A model generated the notes under the pieces. That model saw only the letters and a list, made by a program, of their open reading frames with translations. It did not search any database and was not told the origin of the DNA. 64,000 nucleotides of DNA from assembly GCA_035293845.1 (NCBI GenBank), contig DATGMB010000172.1:62001-126000 (forward strand), in the 5' to 3' direction. A program made the translations under genes and the position numbers. This stretch comes from DATGMB01 sp035293845. Lineage in GTDB: Bacteria > Acidobacteriota > Terriglobia > Bryobacterales > Bryobacteraceae. Below are positions 31,931-40,027 of the stretch, in pieces; position 1 is the stretch's first letter; each line of letters begins with the position of its first letter.

Positions 31931-33103
31931 GTGACGATCTGGCGCGTTGTCGTTTTTGCCGTTTTCGCTCTTCTCCTTTTTGCCGTCCCTGCGGCGGGGC
32001 AGGACGCCACTGCCCCTGCGCCTCCCACGCCAGCGGCCACCCCGCTATGGCATTACGGAGCCTTCGCCGACGTCGCGTACCTGTGGGATTCCAATCACCC
32101 GGCGAACGACGTTTACCGCTTCCGCTCCACGACGGCGTTTGTCGACGACCCCGTGCTCGATATGGCGGCCGGGTGGATTCACAAGGACGCCACCGAACAG
32201 TCCCGATGGGGCATGGATTTCTACCTGCAAGGCGGCAAGGACTCCGAAGGCTTCGGACTATCCCCGGTCGCGCCCAACCTCCGCGGCTACCGCTGGCTGC
32301 GCCATCTCGGCCCGGCGAATGTCTCCTACGTCGCTCCGATCGGCAAAGGGCTGACCGTGCAGGCCGGTATCTTCAGCAGCCTGATCGGCTACGATTCGCT
32401 CTACGCGAAGGACAATCTCACCTACATCCGCCCGTGGGGCGGCGATTACACGCCGTACCTGATGATGGGAGTCAACGTCAGCTATCCGTTCACGCCGAAG
32501 CTAACCGCAACTGCGTATGTCGTCAACGCATATGACCATCTCTCCAACCCGAACAGCGTCCCGAGCGGCGGCGGGCAGGTGGCATATAAGTACAGCGACC
32601 AGCTGAATCTCAAGGAAACCGTTTTCTACGGACCGCAGCAGGCGGATACGGCGCTCCGCTTCTGTCGCTTCTTCTCCGATACGATCGCCGAGCGCAAGAC
32701 GGGTCACTGGACGCTCGTCTTCGAGGGACAGTACGGCGAGGAGAAGGTCGCCGAACCCGGCACGCCGCGCGGAACGTGGGCCGGCGCGGCGGTCACAGTC
32801 CGCTGGACCCCGTACAAGAATTGGAGCCTCACCGCCTCACCCGAGGCGTGGTGGGATAGCCGCGGCCGCTGGACCGGCACTCCCCAAACGTTGAAGGCCT
32901 TCACCGGCAGCTTCGAATACCGCATTGCCGCAGCGCCGGCCGGCGCCATGGTCCGGCTCGAATACCACCGGGACACCTCCCACGGCGACGGCGCCGGTTT
33001 CTTCTACGATGGCTACCAATTTCCGGGCCAGCCGTTCCTGCGGCCGTCGCACAATGTTCTGCTCGCCGCCGTGATCTTCACGCTCGAAGGCTCGCACCGC
33101 TGA
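31931..33103 (+). CDS. Outer-membrane porin, BBP2 (OmpL-like) type
   Basis: 390 residues, GTG start, signal peptide (VVVFAVFALLLFAVPAAGQ). Many amphipathic beta strands follow and end in a hydrophobic last strand (VLLAAVIFTLEGSHR). The pattern GAFADVAYLWDSN, later FYLQGGKDSEGFG and RWTPYKNWSLTASPEAWWDSRG, matches the putative beta-barrel porin 2 family. It diverges from the kdp operon, as I recall in other Acidobacteria, so it may supply potassium or other ions across the outer membrane. That link is inference. Confidence 0.8.
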   Translation: MTIWRVVVFAVFALLLFAVPAAGQDATAPAPPTPAATPLWHYGAFADVAYLWDSNHPANDVYRFRSTTAFVDDPVLDMAAGWIHKDATEQSRWGMDFYLQGGKDSEGFGLSPVAPNLRGYRWLRHLGPANVSYVAPIGKGLTVQAGIFSSLIGYDSLYAKDNLTYIRPWGGDYTPYLMMGVNVSYPFTPKLTATAYVVNAYDHLSNPNSVPSGGGQVAYKYSDQLNLKETVFYGPQQADTALRFCRFFSDTIAERKTGHWTLVFEGQYGEEKVAEPGTPRGTWAGAAVTVRWTPYKNWSLTASPEAWWDSRGRWTGTPQTLKAFTGSFEYRIAAAPAGAMVRLEYHRDTSHGDGAGFFYDGYQFPGQPFLRPSHNVLLAAVIFTLEGSHR

Positions 33104-33127
33104 CAAGGGGTTGCAGCCACGACCCCG

Positions 33128-33133
33128 TATAAT
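33128..33133 (+). promoter_or_regulatory. Perfect -10 TATAAT, leaderless arrangement
   Basis: TATAAT lies only 5 nt before the TTG start codon of the APC permease (33139). A transcript starting 6-7 nt after the hexamer would begin on the start codon. No -35 consensus at 16-18 bp. Confidence 0.5.
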
Positions 33134-33138
33134 ATGTC

Positions 33139-34458
33139 TTGCCCCGCAAGCTGACGCTCCTTCCACTCGTCGCCGCGATCTATTTCATGGTGTTCGGCGG
33201 GCCTTACGGCCTCGAAGACATCGTCGCGCGCTCCGGGTACGCGGGCGCCATCGCCATCCTGCTCCTCACGCCGCTGCTCTGGGCGCTACCTACCGGCCTC
33301 ATGGTCGCGGAAATGACCTCCGCGGTCCCGGAAGAAGGGGGCTATTACGTCTACGTCACGCGCGGACTCGGCCGGTTCTGGGGATTTCAGGAAGTCTGGC
33401 TCTCGCTGGCCGGCAGCATCTTCGATATGGCCATCTATCCGACCCTCTTCATCGGCTACCTCGGCCATTTCCTCCCCGCCGCGACGGCCGGCGCGCGCGG
33501 CATGGCGATCGGCGTCGCGCTGGTTGCGGCGGCGGCGTTATGGAACGCGCTGGGAGCGCGGAAGGTCGGCGGCAGCTCCGTCCTGCTCGGAATCGTGCTG
33601 CTCGCGCCATTCGCCGTGTTGATGGCCGTGGGCGCGCTGCACCGGGCGCCGGCAACCGCGCCGGTCCCGCTGCGGCAGGCGGATATCCTCGGCGGCATTC
33701 TGGTCGCGATGTGGAACTTCATGGGATGGGACAATTCTTCGACCGTAGCGGGCGAAGTCGAAAATCCCCGCCGCACCTACCCGCTCGCCATGGTGTTCGG
33801 GATCCTGGCGGTCACGGTAACGGCCATTCTGCCGATCGCCGCGGTCGCGCTCACCGGCCTCGATCCCAACCGCTGGTCGACGGGCGGGTGGGCGGTTGTC
33901 GCGCAGGCTATCGGCGGCGGGACCCTCCTCGCCTTTGCCATCACCGCCGGTGGAATGATCGGCGCGGCCGGATCCCTCAACGCGCTCACGCTGTCGCTCT
34001 CCCGGCTGCCCGCCGTTCTGGCCGAAGACCGGTTCCTGCCCCGCATTTTCGCGCGGCGCAATGCGGCCGGCGCGCCCTGGTTTTCCATCGGCGCCTGCGC
34101 GCTGCTCTGGGCGCTCGCGCTGCAGCTCACGTTCGTCAAGCTGATCGCGCTCGACGTGCTCCTCACGGGATTGAGCATCCTGCTCCAATTCGCGGCGCTC
34201 GTCGGCCTCCGCGTCCGCGAGCCCGGGCTGAAACGCCCGTATCGTGTCCCGGGCGGGATTTGGGGCGCGATCGGCATCGGCATTCCTCCGCTCGTCCTGC
34301 TCATCCTGACCGCTCTCCGCACGCAAATCGAGCCCGTGGGCCCGATCAACGCTCTCGATCTCGGAGCGCTGCTCATCGCGGGCGGCGTGGGCGCCTACTT
34401 CCTTGGCCGCACAAACAGAGCCGGCATCTCGAACGCGAGCGATAATATTGGTTCATGA
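33139..34458 (+). CDS. APC superfamily amino acid/amine permease
   Basis: 439 residues with about 12 membrane helices. The N-terminal TLLPLVAAIYFMVFGGPYGLEDIV and TM6-type FMGWDNSSTVAGEVENPRRTYP are characteristic of APC transporters (glutamate:GABA antiporter/YjeH-like branch). It transports amino acids or amines across the inner membrane; the substrate is not predictable. The TTG start is supported by family N-termini that begin close to KLTLLPL. Its stop overlaps the cupin start. Confidence 0.9.
   Translation: MPRKLTLLPLVAAIYFMVFGGPYGLEDIVARSGYAGAIAILLLTPLLWALPTGLMVAEMTSAVPEEGGYYVYVTRGLGRFWGFQEVWLSLAGSIFDMAIYPTLFIGYLGHFLPAATAGARGMAIGVALVAAAALWNALGARKVGGSSVLLGIVLLAPFAVLMAVGALHRAPATAPVPLRQADILGGILVAMWNFMGWDNSSTVAGEVENPRRTYPLAMVFGILAVTVTAILPIAAVALTGLDPNRWSTGGWAVVAQAIGGGTLLAFAITAGGMIGAAGSLNALTLSLSRLPAVLAEDRFLPRIFARRNAAGAPWFSIGACALLWALALQLTFVKLIALDVLLTGLSILLQFAALVGLRVREPGLKRPYRVPGGIWGAIGIGIPPLVLLILTALRTQIEPVGPINALDLGALLIAGGVGAYFLGRTNRAGISNASDNIGS
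34441..34446 (+). promoter_or_regulatory. -10-like GATAAT before the cupin gene
   Basis: GATAAT lies 8 nt before the ATG at 34455, inside the end of the permease gene. It could give an internal leaderless start for the cupin and Gfo/Idh genes. Confidence 0.3.
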
Positions 34459-34898
34459 CCATCGCCGACCTCGCCGCCATTCCCGGCCGCACCTATCCCG
34501 CGCGCCGGCGCACCCAGAATCTCGTCGGCGGCGCGAGTCCCATCCAGGCCAGGAATTTCTCGATGGGCCACGTCACGCTCGAACCGCACGGCGGCCAGGT
34601 CCCGTGGCATAACCAGGAGCAGGAAGAGATCTACTTCATCGTCGAAGGCACCGGCGAAATGTGCCTGGGCGAAGAGCGCGCCACGGTCACGGCCGGCCAG
34701 GCCGTCTATATTCCGCCGCGCGTTTTCCACCAGCTTACGAACACCGGCGCAACGCCCATGCGCATGATCTATTGCTACGGCCCCGCCGGCGACGTCGCTC
34801 ACTGGCGCCAGGAACTCGATGGCACGCTGCCCCGCGCGGGCGTCGACGTTCCGCCGCTGCCCGATGGCGCGCAGCCCCAATGCACACTGAAGCCCTGA
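34455..34898 (+). CDS. Cupin domain protein
   Basis: 147 residues. Cupin motif 1 is seen as GGQVPWHNQEQEEIYFIVEGTGEM (His53 and the Glu pair) and motif 2 as YIPPRVFHQLTNTG (His95). It is a small cytosolic metal-binding beta-barrel. With the following dehydrogenase and the preceding permease it probably acts on a small carbon substrate, for example as isomerase or sensor. Coupled by ATGA to the permease gene. Confidence 0.88.
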   Translation: MTIADLAAIPGRTYPARRRTQNLVGGASPIQARNFSMGHVTLEPHGGQVPWHNQEQEEIYFIVEGTGEMCLGEERATVTAGQAVYIPPRVFHQLTNTGATPMRMIYCYGPAGDVAHWRQELDGTLPRAGVDVPPLPDGAQPQCTLKP

Positions 34899-34905
34899 TA
34901 CATCC

Positions 34906-36099
34906 ATGAGCCAAAACCAGACGATCCACTCGATCGGCATCATCATGAACGGCGTCACCGGCCGCATGGGCCTGAACCAGCACCTGCGCCGTTCCATCCA
35001 CGCCATCATCCAGCAGGGCGGTGTGCGGATCAGCGACTCGGAAACGATCCTGCCCCGGCCGCTGCTGGTGGGGCGCAGCCCGGCCAAGCTCGAAGCGATT
35101 TCGCGCGAAACGGGCGGCCTCCCCTGGACCACGGACCTGGCGGCCGCGCTCGGGGACCCGGCCTACTCGATCTACTTCGATTCGCAAACCACGGACCGCC
35201 GGGCGGCGGCGGTGCGCGACGCCATCGCCGCGGGCAAGCACATCTACTGCGAAAAGCCTGTCGCCGCCGACCTCGCCACCGCGCTCGACCTCTACCGGCG
35301 CGCCGAGCAGGCGGGCGTGCGCCACGGAGTCGTGCAGGACAAGCTGTGGCTGCCCGGCATGCTGAAGCTCGCGACGTTGCGGGACCTCGGCTTCTTCGGC
35401 CGCATCCTGTCCGTGCGCGGCGAATTCGGCTACTGGGTGTTCGAGGGCGACACCGTGCCCGCGCAGCGGCCCTCCTGGAATTACCGCGCCGAAGAGGGCG
35501 GCGGCATTATCCTCGATATGCTCTGCCACTGGCGCTACGTGCTGGACAACCTGTTCGGAAATGTCGAGGCCGTTTCCTGTCTCGGCGCCACCCACATCCC
35601 CACGCGCCGGGACGAATCCGGCCGCCCGTACGCCTGCACGGCTGACGATTCCGCCTACGCGACATTCCAGCTCGCCGGCGGGATCGTGGCGCATTTCAAT
35701 TCCTCCTGGTGCGTCCGCGTGCGCCGCGACGACCTTCTCACACTCCAGGTCGATGGCACACACGGCAGCGCGGTGGCGGGCCTCCGCCATTGCTGGATTC
35801 AGCCCTACGGCGCGACGCCGCGGCCGGTCTGGAACCCGGATATCGAAAGCCCGCTCAACTATTACGAAGGCTGGCAAAAGGTTCCCGAGCAGACGACGTT
35901 CGACAACGCCTTCAAGCGCCAGTGGGAGCTGTTCCTGCTCCACATCGTCAAGGGCCAGCCCTTCCGCTGGAACCTGCTCGAAGCCGCCAAGGGCGTGCAA
36001 CTGGCCGAGGCCGGCCTCGAATCGTGGAAGAAACGCGCCTGGGTCGACGTGCCCGCACTGGCCGAACAGAGCCAGGGCCGGCCCGCTACAACCGGTTGA
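34906..36099 (+). CDS. Gfo/Idh/MocA family oxidoreductase
   Basis: 397 residues. The N-terminal Rossmann domain is atypical, beginning IGIIMNGVTGRMGLNQHLRRSI where GxxGxxG-like residues sit as GVTGRMG. HIYCEKPVAADLATALDL is the conserved EKP motif, and a C-terminal beta-sheet domain follows. Such enzymes oxidise or reduce sugars and polyols with NAD(P). Third gene of the permease-cupin-dehydrogenase operon. Its last 14 bases overlap the end of the convergent larB gene. Confidence 0.88.
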   Translation: MSQNQTIHSIGIIMNGVTGRMGLNQHLRRSIHAIIQQGGVRISDSETILPRPLLVGRSPAKLEAISRETGGLPWTTDLAAALGDPAYSIYFDSQTTDRRAAAVRDAIAAGKHIYCEKPVAADLATALDLYRRAEQAGVRHGVVQDKLWLPGMLKLATLRDLGFFGRILSVRGEFGYWVFEGDTVPAQRPSWNYRAEEGGGIILDMLCHWRYVLDNLFGNVEAVSCLGATHIPTRRDESGRPYACTADDSAYATFQLAGGIVAHFNSSWCVRVRRDDLLTLQVDGTHGSAVAGLRHCWIQPYGATPRPVWNPDIESPLNYYEGWQKVPEQTTFDNAFKRQWELFLLHIVKGQPFRWNLLEAAKGVQLAEAGLESWKKRAWVDVPALAEQSQGRPATTG

Positions 36100-36832
36100 T
36101 CAAACTAGCGACATAACCCGCTCCGAACCCGTTATCGATGTTGACTACCGTCACGTTGCTGGCGCAGCTATTCAGCATGCCCAGCAGCGCGGCGAGGCCA
36201 TGGAAGCTCGCGCCGTAGCCGACGCTGGTGGGCACCGCGATCACCGGGCAGCCGACCAGGCCGCCCACCGCGCTCGGCAGCGCGCCTTCCATACCCGCGC
36301 AGACGACGATCACCCGCGCGCCGGTGAGCCGCTCCCGGTTCTGCATGAGCCGGTGAATCCCCGCCACGCCGATATCAAAAATCGTGTCCACCTCGTTGCC
36401 CATGACCTCCGCCGTGATGCGGGCCTCCTCCGCCACCGGCATGTCACTGGTTCCCGCGCAGACGATGGCGATCTGCCCTTTTCCCCGCACCGTGCGGTCC
36501 CGCCATACGCGTACTACGCCCGGAAGCGGCAGGTACTCCCCGCACCCTAAACGTTCGGTCACATAGGTACCACACGCCAGATCGGCGCGGGTGATCAGCA
36601 GATTTGGTGCGTGTTCCAGTACCTTTTCCGCGATCCCCGCCACCTGCTCGGCTGTTTTGCCTTTGGCGAAGATCACCTCCGGCATGCCGTGCCGGAGGGC
36701 GCGGTGGTGATCCACCTTGGCGTAGCCGAGGTCTTCAAACGGCATGTGACGCAGCCGTTCCACAGCCGCTTCCGGCGCGACTTCCCCGCGCTGTACCCGT
36801 TCGAAGAGAGCTCGCAATTGGTCCTGGTCCAT
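36086..36832 (-). CDS. larB: Nickel-pincer cofactor biosynthesis protein LarB
   Basis: 248 residues. The PurE-like C-terminal domain carries QIAIVCAGTSDMPVAEEA, FDIGVAGIHRLM, VVCAGMEGALPSAVGGL and VPTSVGYGASFHGLAALLGMLNSC, and the N-terminus holds the LarB-typical helices and FEDLGYAKVDHHRALRHGMPEVIF. LarB carboxylates and hydrolyses nicotinic acid adenine dinucleotide, the first step to the nickel pincer of lactate racemase. larC, larE and larA are not in the window. Convergent with the Gfo/Idh gene. Confidence 0.95.
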   Translation of the reverse strand: MDQDQLRALFERVQRGEVAPEAAVERLRHMPFEDLGYAKVDHHRALRHGMPEVIFAKGKTAEQVAGIAEKVLEHAPNLLITRADLACGTYVTERLGCGEYLPLPGVVRVWRDRTVRGKGQIAIVCAGTSDMPVAEEARITAEVMGNEVDTIFDIGVAGIHRLMQNRERLTGARVIVVCAGMEGALPSAVGGLVGCPVIAVPTSVGYGASFHGLAALLGMLNSCASNVTVVNIDNGFGAGYVASLINRL

Positions 36833-36871
36833 GGTTTCGATTATCGCCTGTGGGCCGGCTTCCCATATCTT

Positions 36872-36885
36872 TTGTTTACAAACAA
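36872..36885. promoter_or_regulatory. Inverted repeat between larB and the PilZ gene
   Basis: TTGTTT-AC-AAACAA, perfect 6-bp arms, in an AT-rich stretch 40 bp upstream of the larB start codon and about 105 bp before the PilZ gene. Possible operator for larB; no matching regulator is known here. Confidence 0.4.
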
Positions 36886-36991
36886 TGACCTAGGCCTTTA
36901 GAAAGGGACTACTTACTATCACCAAAGTACTCCAGCGTTTGCGGCGGAATTCACAACTTTCGGCCTATTGTGAGAAACACCACGAAAGGCC

Positions 36992-37363
36992 ATGATTGAT
37001 GACGACATGGAACTGGCTACGCATAATGATGTAAGCACAGGCATCGGAGGCATGTCCGAACGGAGGGAAACCGCGCGGTTTCCGCTCTGTGAGGAGGTCA
37101 GATACAAACTCGTTCAAGGAAAGGCCGTCACCAGTGGCGCCGGCCGGACCTTGAACATCGGAAGCGGCGGCGTCCTCTTCACCACCGAGCACCGGCTACC
37201 GCTCGGGCGCATGGTGGAGATTGCGGTCAACTGGCCGGCCCGTCTGGACGGCACTTGCCCGCTGAAATTCGTGGCATCGGGACGGGTGATCCGTTCCGAG
37301 GAGGATCGCGCCGCCGTGCGCATCGAACGGTACGAATTCCGGACGCGCTCGACCAAACAATAG
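36992..37363 (+). CDS. PilZ domain protein
   Basis: 123 residues. The PilZ RxxxR-type motif appears as ERRETARFPL, and the second motif as the TLNIGSGGVLFTTEH block (the usual D/NxSxxG region). PilZ proteins bind c-di-GMP. The N-terminal 20 residues before SERRE are of low complexity, so the true start may be the ATG at 37052. I kept 36992, which has an AAAGG close by. A TATTGT at 36966 might be its -10. Confidence 0.85.
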   Translation: MIDDDMELATHNDVSTGIGGMSERRETARFPLCEEVRYKLVQGKAVTSGAGRTLNIGSGGVLFTTEHRLPLGRMVEIAVNWPARLDGTCPLKFVASGRVIRSEEDRAAVRIERYEFRTRSTKQ

Positions 37364-37417
37364 CGACGTCGAGGGGAGCGGTGGGCCGGGCGGCTGAAAA
37401 TGAAGGCCGCCTGGCGC

Positions 37418-37423
37418 TATGCT
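37418..37423 (+). promoter_or_regulatory. -10 element TATGCT, leaderless arrangement
   Basis: TATGCT lies 6 nt before the ATG at 37430 and no Shine-Dalgarno is present, matching the arrangement at 19671. Confidence 0.45.
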
Positions 37424-37429
37424 GGCATC

Positions 37430-37927
37430 ATGGTCTCGCCCCCGGTCCTCCCGATGCTCGAGAATCTGGCGGCGTGGCCGTTTTGCTTCGATCCGCCAAT
37501 CGTCAACATCGAACATAACGAGTGGGTCTACCGGAAGCAGACCTGGTCGGAAATCCTGGTGGCGAACTGCCGAACCGCCGAGGAGATCTGGATTCCGCGC
37601 CGCTTCATCGGCGAAATTCCGCCCGGCGGCGGTATCGTCGCGCTCACGCGAGAGCTGGAATACAGGGGCGGCGCGGTTTGGCCTTCGCGCCAGTGTGTCC
37701 TCCAGATGCCCGCCGCCGCGGCGCGGCCGGCCGAATCCACCGTCCCGCGATCGAGCCCCGCTCCGGTTGTCGGTATCCGGCTCGACGGCCCCCCGGGCCG
37801 GCGTCCCTTTCGGTTGATCGGCATCGCCGTGCTGGCGGCCCTCGGCCTCTATGCGCTCGCCGTCAACTTCAACCGGGCCGGGGAACCGCGGCACCGCAAT
37901 TCTCCTCCGGCCGCTACGGGCCCGTGA
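37430..37927 (+). CDS. Conserved unknown protein with one C-terminal membrane helix
   Basis: 165 residues. The N-terminal 90 (PVLPMLENLAAWPFCFDPPIVNIEHNEWVYRKQTW; TAEEIWIPRRFIGEI) look like a conserved domain I recall from Acidobacteria but cannot name. A Pro-rich linker leads to one membrane helix (LIGIAVLAALGLYALAV) near the C-terminus. The start at 37430 was chosen because relatives begin near PPVLPMLENL and because of the -10 element 6 nt upstream; an ATG at 37400 is the alternative. Probably a tail-anchored membrane protein. Confidence 0.7.
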   Translation: MVSPPVLPMLENLAAWPFCFDPPIVNIEHNEWVYRKQTWSEILVANCRTAEEIWIPRRFIGEIPPGGGIVALTRELEYRGGAVWPSRQCVLQMPAAAARPAESTVPRSSPAPVVGIRLDGPPGRRPFRLIGIAVLAALGLYALAVNFNRAGEPRHRNSPPAATGP

Positions 37928-37956
37928 TCGTCATGAAATCCGCATGGATCGGCCGG

Positions 37957-37973
37957 GCCGGGGCATGCCCGGC
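37957..37973. repeat. REP-like palindrome, copy D
   Basis: GCCGGG-GCATG-CCCGGC in the spacer after the single-TM gene. Same core GGGCATGCCC as the other intergenic copies. Confidence 0.55.
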
Positions 37974-38104
37974 ACCTGCGGGGTTGCTGCGACGTGGCTG
38001 TTCCGGTTGCGCACCGCTTCCAAGCGAGGCCCCGGCGTAGCCGGCACCGCACCCTGATTCCGCTCGCTGACTGCCACCCTCGCGGGGAAAGCCGGCATTA
38101 CCGG

Positions 38105-38128
38105 CGCCGGGCGGGCATGCCGGGCCCT
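38105..38128. repeat. REP-like palindrome, copy E
   Basis: GCCGGGCGGGCATGCCGGGC-type imperfect palindrome ending at the stop codon of the TMTC-like gene. It has the GGGCCCTAC edge also seen as GGCCCCTAC after copy A. Confidence 0.5.
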
Positions 38129-39665
38129 ACGGGTTTGCGGAAAGGTGCTCGCGCGCCGTCCGCGCATCCGCGCCGCTAAGACCGATGCGCAGCGCCTCTT
38201 CGAATTCCTTGCGGGCTTCGGCCGCGCGTCCGAGGCGTTCGAGATCCAGGCCGAGGTGGAACCGCGCATCGGCGTAAGCGGGAAAATAGCGGATCGCGGC
38301 GGCGAAATGGTCCGCGGCCGCGGCCAAGTCGCCGGTGCGCTCGAGACACAGCGCGTAGGCATTCTGCGCGATGAAATAGTCGGGCTCGAGCCGCACGGCC
38401 TCGGCGTGGTGCGGAAGGGACTCCGCGTAGCGCCCGCGGCCGTCGAGCGCCGAAGCGAGATAATGCTGCGCGGCGGGATTTCCGCCCGTGACGACGATCG
38501 CGTTCTCCCATACCGCGACGCTATCCCGCCACGTGCCGATGTGCACGAGCGACGCCGCCGCGCACGCCGCCACAGCGGCCGCCGCTGCCGTGGCGGCGAG
38601 CGCCCGCCGGTACTTGAGCAATTCCGCGCCGCCCCACACCGCCATCAGAGTGAGGCCGATCGAGGGCAGATACGTAAACCGGTCCGCCATCGCCTGACGC
38701 CCGACCTGCACCACGCCAATGGGCGGCAGAATCGCCACCATGAACCATGCCCATCCCGCCAGAAGATACGGAAACCGCATCCTCCACCGGAAAACCGCGA
38801 GTGTCACGGCGGCCAGCAGCGCCGCCGCGGCTACCGGCTGCCAGAGCGGAATTGCCAGCCGGTACGGATACAGGATCGCGAGATGCCGCGGCCACAGCGT
38901 GATCGCGAGATATGCCGCATAGTTCACGAGGGCGTTCGCGATGCGATGGCCCAGCGGGATTCGGGCCGCCCAGTTGAGCGAACCCATGTGGCTGGTGCCG
39001 AGATACGTCACCGCGAGCGTCACCAGCGCCATCATCGCAAGCGGCAGTTTTTCCGCCCACGCGCGCCGCTTGAGCGGCCACGAATCGAGCACGGCGAGCA
39101 GCACCGGGAGCGTGATCAGCATCGGCTTGGACATCAGCCCGCAGGCGAACGCGGCCAGCACCGCCAGGTACCGCCCGTCGCCGGGCCTCTCCACATACCA
39201 GAGGTAAGCCCGCACCGTCACCAGGCACCACAACGTGCTGAGAACGTCCTTGCGTTCCGCGATCCATACCACCGATTCCAGGCGCAGGGGATGCACCGCG
39301 AAGAGCGCCGCCAGTACGGCGCTGCGCCAGAAGGCGCCGGTCAGTCGGCGGAAGATCAGGAACACGAGGATGCAATTGGCGATGTGCAGGATTACATTGC
39401 CCAGGTGATGCCATCCGGGACGGAGGCCGAAGAGCTGGCAGTCCAGCATGTGGGAGAGCCAGGTCAGCGGCTGCCAGTAGAAATAATCGATGCTGGTAAA
39501 AGCCCAGCGGATGCCCTGCCCGGTGAAGCCGCCGCGCACCCAGGCATTCTCCGAAACATAAGCGTTGTCGTCGTAGTTGATGAAGTCGAAATGAGCCGCC
39601 TGGCCGAAAACGATCAGGCACAGCGCGGCGAGCGCCACGGCCAAGCGGATATCCCGGCGGTCCAC
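38127..39665 (-). CDS. TMTC-like membrane protein with C-terminal TPRs
   Basis: 512 residues, GTG start with GGGGAG 9 nt upstream. About ten membrane helices with the early YDDNAYVSEN motif and ERKDVLSTLWCLVTVRAYLWY block typical of the glycosyltransferase-C-like TMTC/DUF1736 group. TPR repeats follow from about residue 390 to 510 (ALCLERTGDLAAAADHFAAAIRYFPAY, ADARFHLGLDLERLGRAAEARKEFEEALRI). Eukaryotic TMTCs O-mannosylate proteins; the bacterial role is unknown. Confidence 0.85.
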   Translation of the reverse strand: MDRRDIRLAVALAALCLIVFGQAAHFDFINYDDNAYVSENAWVRGGFTGQGIRWAFTSIDYFYWQPLTWLSHMLDCQLFGLRPGWHHLGNVILHIANCILVFLIFRRLTGAFWRSAVLAALFAVHPLRLESVVWIAERKDVLSTLWCLVTVRAYLWYVERPGDGRYLAVLAAFACGLMSKPMLITLPVLLAVLDSWPLKRRAWAEKLPLAMMALVTLAVTYLGTSHMGSLNWAARIPLGHRIANALVNYAAYLAITLWPRHLAILYPYRLAIPLWQPVAAAALLAAVTLAVFRWRMRFPYLLAGWAWFMVAILPPIGVVQVGRQAMADRFTYLPSIGLTLMAVWGGAELLKYRRALAATAAAAAVAACAAASLVHIGTWRDSVAVWENAIVVTGGNPAAQHYLASALDGRGRYAESLPHHAEAVRLEPDYFIAQNAYALCLERTGDLAAAADHFAAAIRYFPAYADARFHLGLDLERLGRAAEARKEFEEALRIGLSGADARTAREHLSANP

Positions 39666-40027
39666 CTAACGCCGCTCCCCGGCGCGGTGCGCCTCCGATG
39701 GCGGCGATAGCAACCCGGCGCACCGTTCCGGCATCTCAATCATTAGGGGCTGAAAAGGCCTCTCGGTCCGCCGGTTCGGACCCAGCCACGCCGCACGCAT
39801 CCCTTCGCCCCGCACCGCCGCTTCGGCTCCCTCCGTCGCACGTCTGCGGGCTACGGCGCGATATTTGGCGATCCGCATGCTCATCGCTCCGTAGCAGGAT
39901 AGCAGACCTGTGCGGTGGGTCACGAAACAGCTCGAAAGAGCCGGTAACTGCGCCGCCGGGATGCTGCGCCCGTCTAGACATGGGGACCGGAAGGACCATG
40001 GCGTAACCCTCCGCCGGCAGGATTCAC
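39666..40027. other. 362-bp spacer before the RND efflux operon
   Basis: No supported gene. A 72-codon minus-strand frame (39666-39884) is preceded by GGAG and a TATCCT hexamer and ends directly at the TMTC start codon. However, its Arg-rich composition resembles nothing I know. AGGA lies 5-8 nt before the adaptor gene at 40028. No clear terminator or operator was found. Confidence 0.4.

Noticed and set aside
39666..39884. 72-codon minus-strand frame with GGAG and TATCCT upstream, ending at the TMTC start
   Set aside because: Composition is Arg-rich and resembles no protein I know. The signals alone are too weak, so it is recorded only in the spacer entry.
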